A stretch of 64,000 bases of DNA from Bacillus pumilus. Lineage in GTDB: Bacteria; Bacillota; Bacilli; Bacillales; Bacillaceae. A program made the translations under genes and the position numbers. The stretch is taken from positions 1-64,000 of the forward strand of contig MKZN01000012.1 of assembly GCA_001938995.1 (NCBI GenBank). The letters are read 5' to 3'. The notes under the pieces were generated by a model. The model was not told where the DNA came from and did no database searches. It worked only from the letters and a program-made list of their open reading frames with translations. Of this stretch, positions 34,661 through 42,548 are shown one piece after another (the first letter of the stretch is position 1; every line of letters starts with the position of its first letter).

Positions 34661-34679
34661 GATATTGATTCTCATTATC
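34661..34679 (-). promoter_or_regulatory. Fur box upstream of ycgT
   Basis: GATATTGATTCTCATTATC matches the classic 19-bp iron box at 17 of 19 positions. It lies 42 bp upstream of the ycgT start codon. Confidence 0.88.
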
Positions 34680-34739
34680 ATATATGTATATTGTAGTCTA
34701 CTCTGGTCAAGGGAATCAATAGCTAGATCAAAAAAAGAA

Positions 34740-34764
34740 CAGGACGAGCATTTCACTCGTCCTG
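34740..34764 (-). terminator. Terminator of the acetylesterase gene
   Basis: A perfect 9-bp stem CAGGACGAG/CTCGTCCTG followed on the minus strand by a long T run. Confidence 0.88.
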
Positions 34765-34771
34765 CCATACT

Positions 34772-35401
34772 TTACACAATGGGTAAACCAAGATCCTTTA
34801 ATTCAAGGGAGACAAGTCTAGCAATCGCATCTGCCCCTTCTTTCGTAAAATGCGTACGGTCATCAATTCCTGTCGACAGCATAAAGTATGATGTCGTCTT
34901 CTCTATACCAGAAACTTGATAGAACTGTAGACTTGCTGTCATTAAATCAACGAGAAGCACCTCTTCTTCATCGGCTAATTCTTTCATAGCGGCACAGTAA
35001 TCCGGAAAATCATTGATATATTCTCCATCTTTTTCATGAAAACGACCTACAGGAGTTAAGAGTAGAGGCGTTGCCCCTTTTGCTCTCGCTCCTTGGATAT
35101 ATTGAGATAAATAGCTTTTATAAGTTGTATATGGGTCCGTATGCCGTTCAGGCTTCGTCGTTGAAGCATCATTATGTCCCATTTGTGTAAAAAGCCAATC
35201 CCCAGGCTGAATCACTGCCAATATGTCATCAAGACGTCCTTCTTCAATGAATGTCTTTGAGCTTCTTCCACCAATCGCCCGGTTCTCGACTTTGACGTCC
35301 TTCGCCGTATAGCGGTGTAAAAACTCTCCCCATCCTCCTTGAACTGGACGATCTGGGTAAGATGAAACGGTGGAATCACCAGCTAAATAGATGGTAGTCA
35401 T
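34772..35401 (-). CDS. Rhamnogalacturonan acetylesterase-like SGNH hydrolase
   Basis: A 209-residue SGNH esterase. The four blocks are present: catalytic Ser in LAGDSTVSSYPD (about 7-18), Gly in AIGGRSSKTF, Asn in MGHNDAS, and the Asp-x-x-His pair in DDRTHFTKEGAD near the C-terminus. It resembles B. subtilis YesT/RhgT, which removes acetyl groups from pectin rhamnogalacturonan. No signal peptide is seen, so it acts inside the cell on imported fragments. ATG codons at 35407 and 35401 follow AAAAGGGGGG; the second has better spacing. It is not next to other pectin genes here. Confidence 0.87.
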   Translation of the reverse strand: MTTIYLAGDSTVSSYPDRPVQGGWGEFLHRYTAKDVKVENRAIGGRSSKTFIEEGRLDDILAVIQPGDWLFTQMGHNDASTTKPERHTDPYTTYKSYLSQYIQGARAKGATPLLLTPVGRFHEKDGEYINDFPDYCAAMKELADEEEVLLVDLMTASLQFYQVSGIEKTTSYFMLSTGIDDRTHFTKEGADAIARLVSLELKDLGLPIV

Positions 35402-35547
35402 GTTCATACGCCCCCTTTTTTCAATGAGCCTTGTTGATTCACGTTGTGGACATCTTTGTGGCTGCTGAAATAAATTGTAAACAAAATAATTAGCATTGCT
35501 ACCCAAACATTCTCTTTTTTATGATGAAAACCCTGCTCGTGAATGTA

Positions 35548-36012
35548 TTAAATATGCGGTGGAAGTTCTGTTTTCGTCTCAACTGCTACCTTCAACGCTT
35601 GAAGCATATAGCCAATTCCCTTATATGGCGCCAGCGGATAACTTGCTTTTTGATGAGATTGTAATAAAGGATCGATCACTTTTCGGTATTTTTTCCCACC
35701 GAGTATGACTAGTTCATCATATGCCAGAAGGCCTTTTTCTTGATATTGACGGTACAATTCTTCTTCACTGATCTGTTCAGCGTGCGGTGTGCCGAATGCC
35801 ACATCATAATTTTTACAGATAAGGTCTTGTGCCTGTAAAAACCCATGCTTCGCTGAGATAATCAGCCAATCTGAAAAAAATGTTTGTGCGTAGCTTTTCG
35901 TTTGCTGATGAAGAGGACTTAAGTACACAAGGCGTGCCGGTTGGCATCCTGCCTCTGGATTCACGTCCCATATTTTCTTGGCACCGCACGGAATCATACA
36001 AATTCGCTTCAC
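35548..36012 (-). CDS. DUF6884-type protein
   Basis: A 154-residue cytoplasmic protein with motifs IPCGAKK at the N-terminus, LIISAKHGFLQAQDLI (about 49-64) and ELVILGGKKYRKVIDPLL, the pattern of DUF6884 proteins. No activity is known for the family; the Cys and the SAKHG loop are the obvious candidates for an active site. GTG at 36012 overlaps the stop of the VanZ gene (bases GTGA shared) and has AAGGAG eight bases before it, so translation of the pair is coupled. No terminator was seen behind it. Confidence 0.75.
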   Translation of the reverse strand: MKRICMIPCGAKKIWDVNPEAGCQPARLVYLSPLHQQTKSYAQTFFSDWLIISAKHGFLQAQDLICKNYDVAFGTPHAEQISEEELYRQYQEKGLLAYDELVILGGKKYRKVIDPLLQSHQKASYPLAPYKGIGYMLQALKVAVETKTELPPHI

Positions 36013-36557
36013 CTGATTTTCTCCTTCCTTCGTCGATATACCTGATACACGATACAGCCTATTGCTGTCCCCAGTGTGTTCAGGATCATATCATCGATAT
36101 CGCTGCTTCTTGTAATGATACCAGATTGTGAGAAAATCCATTGAAACACTTCAATGACTGTAGACAAGATGAAGCCTGCGAATATCGATTTCTGCCAGCG
36201 CAACGTCCGAAAGTGGTGACAGAGGAAAAAACCCAGTGGCACAAACAAGAGTATATTCCCTGCCAGGTTTAAAAAGACAAGATTCGGATAGCCGTGGTGA
36301 TAGGCATGGAGATTTTGATAGATCGAGTGAAAAGGAATGAGGTTGACACTGACCTGATCCCTAGCTGCAGAAAATCGATTCGGAAATACCGTCAAATATA
36401 ATAGAATGTTCGTATAGAAAAACAGACAGGCAAGGCCCAATTCTGTTCGTAAATAGATAAAGCGTTTGTGCTTTTTTGCCTGTCTGTATCTCATATAAAT
36501 AAAGATCGGGACGAGCAGAAGAAAGTAAACACTTGAAAACATTGCACTGGATGTCAT
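36009..36557 (-). CDS. VanZ-family membrane protein
   Basis: A 182-residue protein with about five helices and the VanZ core NLIPFHSIYQNL, FLNLAGNILLFVPLGFFL and the final RSSDIDDMILNTLGTAIG. VanZ-like proteins occur in many Gram-positive bacteria; the founding member gives low-level teicoplanin resistance, but most have unknown roles. The first gene of a two-gene unit with the DUF6884 gene, overlapping by four bases. ATG at 36557 is the longest start; the codon at 36542 is also possible. Confidence 0.82.
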   Translation of the reverse strand: MTSSAMFSSVYFLLLVPIFIYMRYRQAKKHKRFIYLRTELGLACLFFYTNILLYLTVFPNRFSAARDQVSVNLIPFHSIYQNLHAYHHGYPNLVFLNLAGNILLFVPLGFFLCHHFRTLRWQKSIFAGFILSTVIEVFQWIFSQSGIITRSSDIDDMILNTLGTAIGCIVYQVYRRRKEKIR

Positions 36558-36696
36558 GAAGCGAGCTGCCCCTTTCTTACGTGATGCTTGACCATATTAC
36601 AGCTTATTCAAGCCTGTTTGCATCTATTCGTCCCTTGTTCTCATAATCATGAAGGGAACAGACCCATATTGATAAATCGTCATGTTTCGATTAAAC

Positions 36697-36713
36697 TGAC
36701 TGACATTCAGTCA
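36697..36713 (+). promoter_or_regulatory. Palindromic operator candidate upstream of the TetR gene
   Basis: A 17-bp perfect palindrome TGACTGA-CAT-TCAGTCA ends 18 bp upstream of the TetR start. It includes TGAC-N5-GTCA, also present upstream of the SMR genes, suggesting the binding site of this regulator. Confidence 0.65.
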
Positions 36714-36731
36714 TTTAAGGTCGGTGATGAT

Positions 36732-37310
36732 ATGTCAAAACGAGAAAAGATTATGCTCGCTGCGATTGATGCGTTTAAAGAAAAAGGAATTGAAAAAACC
36801 ACTATCTCGGATATTGTGAAAGCAGCAGGCGTGGCGCAAGGGACATATTATTTATATTTCCCTTCAAAGCTGTCTGTCATGCCTGCCATTGCAGAGCATC
36901 TTATTTCACAGATGGTGCCTGCGATCGAAAAGGAACTCACTCAACATGCGGATGTACTTGATCAAGCAGATGCGCTTGTTGAATTTATATTTACGTTCAC
37001 AAGACAATACCGTGATGTTCTTGCCCTGACCTACTCTGGTCTTGCCGCAACCGAACATTTAAAGGAGTGGGAAGACATTTATGAACCGCTCTACAAATGG
37101 GTGGCTTCCTTTTTAGAAAAAGCACAAAAGCAAAACAGAGTGCGAGCGAATTTGAATTGTCATTATGCCGCAAAGTTCATCATCGGTTTACTCGAGTCCT
37201 CAGCAGAACAAATGTATTTATTTACAGAAACAGACACAGATGAGGTTCTCATCCAAAAACAAGAGGTGAAGCAATTTCTCCTTTACGCCCTTGGCATAGA
37301 GTCACCTTAA
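36732..37310 (+). CDS. TetR-family repressor of the adjacent SMR pair
   Basis: A 192-residue regulator. The N-terminal helix-turn-helix TTISDIVKAAGVAQGTYYLYF (core at about 26-45) is classic TetR; the C-terminal part (about 60-190) is helical and should bind the drug. The frame reaches much further upstream, but ATG at 36732 is preceded by AAGGTCGGTGATGAT and gives the standard start. It lies directly before two small multidrug resistance genes, and similar palindromes stand before both transcription units. It ends in its own terminator, so the SMR genes have a separate promoter. Confidence 0.88.
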   Translation: MSKREKIMLAAIDAFKEKGIEKTTISDIVKAAGVAQGTYYLYFPSKLSVMPAIAEHLISQMVPAIEKELTQHADVLDQADALVEFIFTFTRQYRDVLALTYSGLAATEHLKEWEDIYEPLYKWVASFLEKAQKQNRVRANLNCHYAAKFIIGLLESSAEQMYLFTETDTDEVLIQKQEVKQFLLYALGIESP

Positions 37311-37314
37311 AACA

Positions 37315-37343
37315 GTACAGCATTTGCTGTACGCTCTTTTTTA
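37315..37343 (+). terminator. Terminator of the TetR gene
   Basis: The stem GTACAGC/GCTGTAC with a 4-base loop is followed by GCTCTTTTTT. Confidence 0.78.
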
Positions 37344-37352
37344 GCTTCAAAA

Positions 37353-37365
37353 TGACGAATCGTCA
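37353..37365 (+). promoter_or_regulatory. Palindromic operator candidate upstream of the SMR genes
   Basis: TGACGA-A-TCGTCA, a perfect palindrome 18 bp upstream of the first SMR start and just before its ribosome site. It shares TGAC-N5-GTCA with the site before the TetR gene. Confidence 0.65.
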
Positions 37366-37383
37366 GTTTTAGGAGGGATTCAC

Positions 37384-37728
37384 ATGAAGAAAAGCTGGAT
37401 GTACGTCGCACTCACCTGTTTATTCGAATTACTTTGGGTGTTTGGTTTAAATCAAGCGGATGCGGTGTGGGAGTGGGTCATCATTATCTGTCTCATCCCC
37501 ATTGATTTTTACTTTCTAATGAAAGCCTGCGAGAAGCTACCGACAGGAACGGTTTACGCCGTATTTGCCGGAGTTGGAACGATCGGTACGTCCATCATGG
37601 ATTATGCTCTGTTCGGCGGATCTTTTTCATTAGGAAAACTAGTGTTTATGGGCATATTGATCATCGGAATTATTGGACTAAAAGTATCCGATGAAACCAA
37701 GCATGATCAGAAAGGAGAAGCGGTATAA
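37384..37728 (+). CDS. SMR-family efflux protein, YkkC-like subunit
   Basis: A 114-residue four-helix small multidrug resistance protein. The conserved membrane Glu is in CLFELLWVFGL (Glu14), and the third-helix motif is GTVYAVFAGVGTIG. It resembles YkkC, which works as a heteropair with YkkD; such pairs export guanidinium or quaternary ammonium compounds. Here the pair is controlled by TetR operators; no guanidine riboswitch precedes it. ATG follows TAGGAGGGATTCAC. The polar C-terminal tail is typical of the longer partner. The next gene begins one base after its stop. Confidence 0.87.
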   Translation: MKKSWMYVALTCLFELLWVFGLNQADAVWEWVIIICLIPIDFYFLMKACEKLPTGTVYAVFAGVGTIGTSIMDYALFGGSFSLGKLVFMGILIIGIIGLKVSDETKHDQKGEAV

Positions 37729-37729
37729 C

Positions 37730-38044
37730 ATGGGCTGGTTCTTTGTGATGTTAGCCTCTGCCTGTGAAATCGGCGGGACAATTGGTTTAAGTATGTTTAG
37801 TCAGAAAAAGCAAATTGCCTCAGGACTATTATTTGTCGGGGGCTTCGCCTTATCCTTTTTGTTTTTATATGCGTCATTCTCTTCTGTTCAAGTGTCCGTA
37901 GCTTATACCGTCTGGATTGGACTTGGGACAGCCGGCTCTGTCTTATTGAATATGATTCTATTTAAAGAATCGAAAAACGTCATTCGGATTTTGAGCCTGC
38001 TGCTGATTGTGATTGGTGTGGTTGGGCTGAAGTTGTATGCGTGA
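37730..38044 (+). CDS. SMR-family efflux protein, YkkD-like subunit
   Basis: A 104-residue four-helix SMR protein. The conserved Glu is in LASACEIGGTIGLS (Glu13), and VSVAYTVWIGLGTAGSV is the third-helix motif. It is the short partner of the YkkC-like protein just upstream, and the two should assemble as a heterodimeric proton-driven exporter. The frame opens 13 codons earlier inside the first gene, but ATG at 37730 is preceded by AAAGGAG and lies one base after the previous stop. A terminator shared with the convergent unknown gene follows. Confidence 0.86.
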   Translation: MGWFFVMLASACEIGGTIGLSMFSQKKQIASGLLFVGGFALSFLFLYASFSSVQVSVAYTVWIGLGTAGSVLLNMILFKESKNVIRILSLLLIVIGVVGLKLYA

Positions 38045-38053
38045 TGTCGTACA

Positions 38054-38081
38054 AAAGGCAGGAGACTCTCACCCTGCCTTT
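38054..38081. terminator. Bidirectional terminator after the SMR pair
   Basis: The stem AAAGGCAGG/CCTGCCTTT lies between the convergent SMR and unknown genes. Confidence 0.7.
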
Positions 38082-38085
38082 CGCT

Positions 38086-38394
38086 TTAATGAAGCACCAT
38101 CTGGTCATTCATCATATCAATGGCGTAAAGTGATTGCTCATATTCATCTAATAAAACGTAGATTTTGAGCGGAGCAGCCATTTGAGCTGTCTGCTGCGTG
38201 AATAACACACAAGTAAACTTTTCGATCCCTTCTGGCAACTTACTTTTTAGAAAAGGGTGAAGAATGGGAGAGATTCGAAGGGTATCAACATCTTTTAACC
38301 AAAGCTCATCTTGTAATGCAGGATAATGGTCAACTAAAAACTGACGAAACACTTCCAATGTACTCAAGTCGTTATCCTCACTTTCCTCTATCAT
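38086..38394 (-). CDS. Unrecognised 102-residue acidic protein
   Basis: A 102-residue soluble, acidic protein without signal peptide or membrane helix. I do not recognise it. Two stretches, EVFRQFLVDHYPALQ (about 13-27) and LKIYVLLDEYEQSLYAIDMM (about 76-95), run parallel to EAVRTFLRQEYPKDT and KIKVFIDANSFKAVNYID in the larger protein encoded at 38732-40012. The two may thus share a domain. ATG at 38394 follows AAGGTGAG. It is convergent with the SMR genes. Confidence 0.6.
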   Translation of the reverse strand: MIEESEDNDLSTLEVFRQFLVDHYPALQDELWLKDVDTLRISPILHPFLKSKLPEGIEKFTCVLFTQQTAQMAAPLKIYVLLDEYEQSLYAIDMMNDQMVLH

Positions 38395-38399
38395 GACTT

Positions 38400-38675
38400 C
38401 AACTCACCTTAAAACAAACACTTTGAACTCATCATATGACCTCGGTACACGTATTTTTGCACCATACTCAAGACACATATTCTTTTTCTGGAAATCAATC
38501 GTAGATCAACTGTACTGTCATGAATACTCAATATGTATGACGTTTACTATTTCTTCTCATTGACTCAACCATGAATTCAAACGATGGACCTATGATCATA
38601 TTCATATCTTTTTCTTTCGTGATAAAACGACAAATACCTTCTACAAAATTCCATTTTTATTCATAAAATTAGGTT
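38400..38675. other. Spacer, possible remnant peptide
   Basis: Apart from an open stretch on the minus strand (38528-38656, with an ATG at 38605 giving 25 residues), nothing was recognised. No ribosome site of quality precedes that ATG. The region is AT-rich and probably contains the promoter of the 102-residue protein gene. Confidence 0.3.
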
Positions 38676-38679
38676 GATA

Positions 38680-38717
38680 GACAAAAAAGAACAGTTTTTT
38701 TACTGTTCTTTTTTGTC
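38680..38717 (-). terminator. Terminator of the 426-residue protein gene
   Basis: A perfect 16-bp stem (38680-38695 with 38702-38717), rich in A and T with GAACAGT at its core, followed on the minus strand by a short T-rich stretch. Confidence 0.8.
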
Positions 38718-38731
38718 TTGTCTTCATGACT

Positions 38732-40012
38732 TCAAATGCCCTGTAACGGAATCACTTCACCACTGGATGCATCCACACCATAATGGCAATCCAGCTTTCC
38801 ACATAAAACGTATTGTTTTTGCACAAAGTCGTACACATAGATAGGGGTTAACTCCAAGTAATCTCTCAATTTTTCAAATGCTTCTTTCTTTGATATGGTG
38901 ATTTCACTAGCTGCTTGAAAAGGGTCTAGTATCCCGCATACTTGAAACATCTCTTTCTTATCTATGTAATTGACTGCTTTAAAAGAGTTGGCATCAATAA
39001 AGACCTTTATTTTATCCATAAAACCACTGTCTTCTTGATGACTCGCTTTCAATATCGCATGAATATAACCTTGATGACGATGCAGTGTGTTTAGTACCCA
39101 CTTTCCTGTATCCTTAGGGTATTCCTGTCGTAAAAAGGTTCGTACCGCTTCTATGCACTCGTCTTGCTCTTCTCGTGATATAGGCATTGTATCTGGTGAA
39201 GGTTCAAACGAAAAGGCTTGTTCAGCTGAAATGTCTTCATGTATATTCAATTCTTTTTTTTCAAAGGAGTCGTTTAATGATTCATCCCATTCCATCACCT
39301 GATTCATTTTTATGCAATGAGTTTCTTCATGTCCCCATTCAAACGGAATGTTTCCTGTTCCATCATTCTTGACATAGATCTCTTCCAGCGCATAAACAGA
39401 ACGGATTCGATTCTGCTCGAAGGAAGGCCATTCAAGCCGCTGCACTTGTTGCTTTGCAATGTCCTCGATTCTCTCAACGCACAGCGCATACTCTTCGTTT
39501 CTCATGAGTTTCTTCGCTAAAAATGGGCCATGATGCACAAAGTAAACGAGCTTTCCATCTTGATCCCAATTCACTTCAATTGTTCCAGAAGGAGTCACTG
39601 GATAACCATCCATTTTTTCATCGAAAAAAAGCTCGCCATCTTCAGCTTTCTGTAGTTGAAAATGTTCCTTGTAGGTGAGCCCCGTTTCTTGTTCAACCCA
39701 GTGGATGATGTCATTTGGATTGTGGCTGTCAAACTTGACGCCATCCTTGGCGAAGGTTTTGCCCATGACAAAAATAACCATCTCATACTGACCAGTATTC
39801 AAATTCACCTCGATCACTGCTGTTCCTTCTGGATTTGAATCGTCGTCCTCAGGTTCAGCTTGGTGTGGGGGAAACCATTCCATACTAAATCGATAAATTG
39901 TTTCATTGAACATATTGACATATCGGCTATACCCTTGCCTTTTTAAATGGTAATGATCTAAGCCAAATTTCATCCTTGTCTTTTCTATCAGCTCTTGTAT
40001 GTTTGAGTTCAT
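38732..40012 (-). CDS. Unrecognised 426-residue cytoplasmic protein
   Basis: A soluble protein with no signal peptide or membrane helix. Repeated PepSY-like elements are suggested by AVIEVNLNTGQYEMVIF (about 65-81), TIEVNWDQDGKLVYF and the end YGVDASSGEVIPL, so a YcdB/YcdC-like relationship is possible but unproven. The second half (from about 285) seems related to the neighbouring 102-residue protein. The ATG at 40012 follows GAGGTGAAACAA; an earlier GTG overlaps that site. The next gene upstream on the strand, a four-helix membrane protein, ends 34 bases before and may share the transcript. Confidence 0.65.
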   Translation of the reverse strand: MNSNIQELIEKTRMKFGLDHYHLKRQGYSRYVNMFNETIYRFSMEWFPPHQAEPEDDDSNPEGTAVIEVNLNTGQYEMVIFVMGKTFAKDGVKFDSHNPNDIIHWVEQETGLTYKEHFQLQKAEDGELFFDEKMDGYPVTPSGTIEVNWDQDGKLVYFVHHGPFLAKKLMRNEEYALCVERIEDIAKQQVQRLEWPSFEQNRIRSVYALEEIYVKNDGTGNIPFEWGHEETHCIKMNQVMEWDESLNDSFEKKELNIHEDISAEQAFSFEPSPDTMPISREEQDECIEAVRTFLRQEYPKDTGKWVLNTLHRHQGYIHAILKASHQEDSGFMDKIKVFIDANSFKAVNYIDKKEMFQVCGILDPFQAASEITISKKEAFEKLRDYLELTPIYVYDFVQKQYVLCGKLDCHYGVDASSGEVIPLQGI

Positions 40013-40045
40013 TTGTTTCACCTCGAAATGTTAAGTGATTAGGTC

Positions 40046-40615
40046 TTATGTAATGACAAAGTTGATGATATATAAGAATATGACGATAACTGTCAAGAAT
40101 CCTAAAGCAATTGCCATCATATACGAATCCTTTGTATACCCCTTTAATTCATGCTCCTGATTAGAACGATCAATTTTGCTAAAACGAAAAAGCATACTCA
40201 CATTGATCAGAGCTAGAAGTATCACCAATATGAACAATAGAAACATAGGTTGTATGTCGAAGAATGGATTCTCTTCATTTTGGAAGCTAAATGATTGAAG
40301 GAACATAAGACCACTTATTAAAAATTTTGAAATATTTTCTATTCTCTGTTCCTTCTCCCACTCTTTCCCCAATTTCGACTTTTCATAAATGGCTACCTGT
40401 TCAAAAATTGGAATAAACGACTTCCTCGATCTTTTTTTGTTCAAACCTAAAATGCCTTGAAGGAGCATAAGAAGTCCTAAACAAAAAAAGAAGTGTGTGA
40501 ATTGGATTTCAAAGATTTGAATCAAGATAAAAAAAATCACGATCATTATGCCGGCTATCAAGTTGGAGGCGGCTATTTGTTTTATTCTCATCTTTCTTAG
40601 TGTTGCTTGTTCCAT
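40046..40615 (-). CDS. Four-helix membrane protein of unknown function
   Basis: A 189-residue protein with predicted helices at about 14-32, 35-53, 125-141 and 167-188 and a charged loop between helices 2 and 3 containing a basic RSRKSF stretch. No family is recognised. ATG at 40615 is preceded by GAGAGAGGGTATTGT. It stands 34 bases before the 426-residue protein gene with no terminator between, so an operon is likely and the two proteins may work together. Confidence 0.65.
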   Translation of the reverse strand: MEQATLRKMRIKQIAASNLIAGIMIVIFFILIQIFEIQFTHFFFCLGLLMLLQGILGLNKKRSRKSFIPIFEQVAIYEKSKLGKEWEKEQRIENISKFLISGLMFLQSFSFQNEENPFFDIQPMFLLFILVILLALINVSMLFRFSKIDRSNQEHELKGYTKDSYMMAIALGFLTVIVIFLYIINFVIT

Positions 40616-40803
40616 ACAATACCCTCTCTCTTTTAAATGGTTCTGATGAAGCGCTCTATCTTTATTACGATTTTATTGAGTAAATGTTTCAATAAATTCC
40701 CTTTCTATCGCAGATTCGGTTTTTAAGAGTCTAATGAGCAATACCTCATTATTAAAAATAAGAATGAAACATGAATGTCTAACCCTTAAATAAACATTTT
40801 TAT

Positions 40804-41988
40804 TTATAAATAATATCTCGTCATTTCACATGGTACATACTCTATCTGATACGAAGAGGATAATGCCCGCTTTACTTTTTCTGTCATGCGTTCTCCTTCT
40901 TGATTGAACTTCTTTTCCATTTCCACCCCATCTGGTAACAAATCTTCTGTCTCTTCGTCAAACCAGCGTCCATACTGAACATTCCAATTCCAGATGTTTG
41001 AAAAGATCGTATCGCTTAGAGGTACATCATCTTTTTCTAAATGACATTGACAATGTCCACAATGAAAAGGGTCACCACCGTAAGTCCCTTCTATTTTCAC
41101 AAAAGGGTGATCCTCAAACTCGCGACAGCACACCCATTTTTTGAAGTGCTGACCGAACGCTGTCAGTTTAATCGAGTAATCACGCATAGAAGTTCGTTTT
41201 CCTTTCATATCAAAAACACCGTGATCAATCAACTTCTTTAGCCGATACTCAATAAATTCATCTCCAATATACTGCTCTAAATGACCGATGACTTCTCCAA
41301 TTAAGCGAGGCGTCTTGATGTAATCCTCATCTTGGCATGACTGATGAACCCGCTTGGCCATTTTGACCATATACGCGTCAAATTCATCTTCTTGTATGCT
41401 AATCGTTTGTTCATTCCGCCATACCCTTAATGTATGATCTTTATCAGCAAAATGAAGCCACTCTTCTTGTAATCTCTCTCTTTCTTCCTTGGTAAAGGTG
41501 TGAATGTGCTGTTTACTTTCGAACATGATTTTAAACTTTTCTGATGGAATTTCTCCAGTATGTCGAAGGTCCATGCGAATCGTATTCGTATTAAAAAGCT
41601 GATCATATGCAATCGTGGTATTGATTGCAGACACGTCAACTTTTTTTCCCTTTAATAAATACATAGCATACCGAAGGCCTACTTGTTCATGTGCATTGTT
41701 GCCCATCCAAATCAACAGATGGGAATCATCTTTAATGTCCTTAATTTGTTGAAGCATTTTTTGCTGATCGATGACCATGTCATCATATCCACCAAATTCA
41801 TTGGACATGACGTGACGCATCCATTCAATCCGTGCCTCTTGTCCTTTTCGTTCATGTAAGTGCAAAAGTGGGCCAATGGAGTATATGTCATCAAAGGTGA
41901 TGATGTCATCCACTGGTTTTTGTTTCATTCCACGTAATGCTTGTTTTAAACTACCTGCAGTTGCAGCGCCAAATACGATATGAATCAT
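40804..41988 (-). CDS. DUF1835/DUF3658-type protein
   Basis: A 394-residue cytoplasmic protein. The N-terminal DUF1835 domain opens MIHIVFGAATAGSLKQAL and includes DIITFDDIYSIGPL; the second domain (about 185-300) corresponds to DUF3658. Near residues 300-345 a Cys/His cluster, WVCCREF and FHCGHCQCH, may bind a metal. The role of the family is unknown, although the N-terminal fold recalls small nucleotide-binding sensors. ATG at 41988 follows AAAGGGAGACGAATC. It stands alone, with nothing recognisable in the 188 bases after it. Confidence 0.75.
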   Translation of the reverse strand: MIHIVFGAATAGSLKQALRGMKQKPVDDIITFDDIYSIGPLLHLHERKGQEARIEWMRHVMSNEFGGYDDMVIDQQKMLQQIKDIKDDSHLLIWMGNNAHEQVGLRYAMYLLKGKKVDVSAINTTIAYDQLFNTNTIRMDLRHTGEIPSEKFKIMFESKQHIHTFTKEERERLQEEWLHFADKDHTLRVWRNEQTISIQEDEFDAYMVKMAKRVHQSCQDEDYIKTPRLIGEVIGHLEQYIGDEFIEYRLKKLIDHGVFDMKGKRTSMRDYSIKLTAFGQHFKKWVCCREFEDHPFVKIEGTYGGDPFHCGHCQCHLEKDDVPLSDTIFSNIWNWNVQYGRWFDEETEDLLPDGVEMEKKFNQEGERMTEKVKRALSSSYQIEYVPCEMTRYYL

Positions 41989-42131
41989 GATTCGTCTCCC
42001 TTTATCTTACAGTTTCTTTTATCTTCGCTTATTGATGGATCTTTCGTCAATTGATAGCGTCAATCATTAGAAAAATCATGATAAAGTGCCAACTTAGATT
42101 CTAGAAATGATTGATTGTTCAATGAAATCGT

Positions 42132-42548
42132 TTAGACGTAAAAAAGATAAGGAATCGTTCCCTTATCTTTTTTGTCTTTTGATCCACTATAAAAATACTT
42201 CGTCAATACTTCATTATTTTCACTTGCAAGAACCACAACTGTAGCTATCTCTAATACATATTCTATATTTTCTTCAGTTATCGTTCGATCCTTTTTCTTA
42301 GTGTGAAAGTATTCAACACTATGAATAGAACTAATCCTACCTTCAAGTAAATTGAGTATAGACTTCTTATAGATGACATACACTCCTTGGATTAGACTTT
42401 TATCAGGACAATAGGGATCATGTAAAATGAATTTTATTCGTTCATCTTTTTTAAAAATCTTTATTGCATCAAAATCGTATAATAAAATTTGATTAATTTC
42501 TTCTATTTTTTTAGGTGTTAGTGTATCAATTAAATCTTGTTTTTTCAT
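42132..42548 (-). CDS. AT-rich unrecognised 138-residue protein
   Basis: A soluble protein rich in Lys and Ile, with a charged N-terminal helix (about 4-22) and beta-prone centre. It is not recognised. The gene is markedly AT-rich: 17 of 60 and 18 of 60 bases are G or C in 42241-42300 and 42301-42360, against about 40 percent or more in conserved neighbours, hinting at recent acquisition. ATG at 42548 follows GGAG by seven bases. The terminator stem overlaps the last codons. Small AT-rich orphans of this kind are often immunity-like or stress proteins, but nothing here shows that. Confidence 0.6.
   Translation of the reverse strand: MKKQDLIDTLTPKKIEEINQILLYDFDAIKIFKKDERIKFILHDPYCPDKSLIQGVYVIYKKSILNLLEGRISSIHSVEYFHTKKKDRTITEENIEYVLEIATVVVLASENNEVLTKYFYSGSKDKKDKGTIPYLFYV
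42138..42171 (-). terminator. Terminator inside the 3' end of the AT-rich gene
   Basis: The stem AAAAAAGATAAGG/CCTTATCTTTTTT lies across the last codons of the 138-residue gene. Confidence 0.7.

Noticed and set aside
37311..37384. Guanidine-I (ykkC) riboswitch before the SMR pair
   Set aside because: The interval of about 70 bases holds only the TetR terminator, a palindrome and the ribosome site; there is no room for the aptamer.
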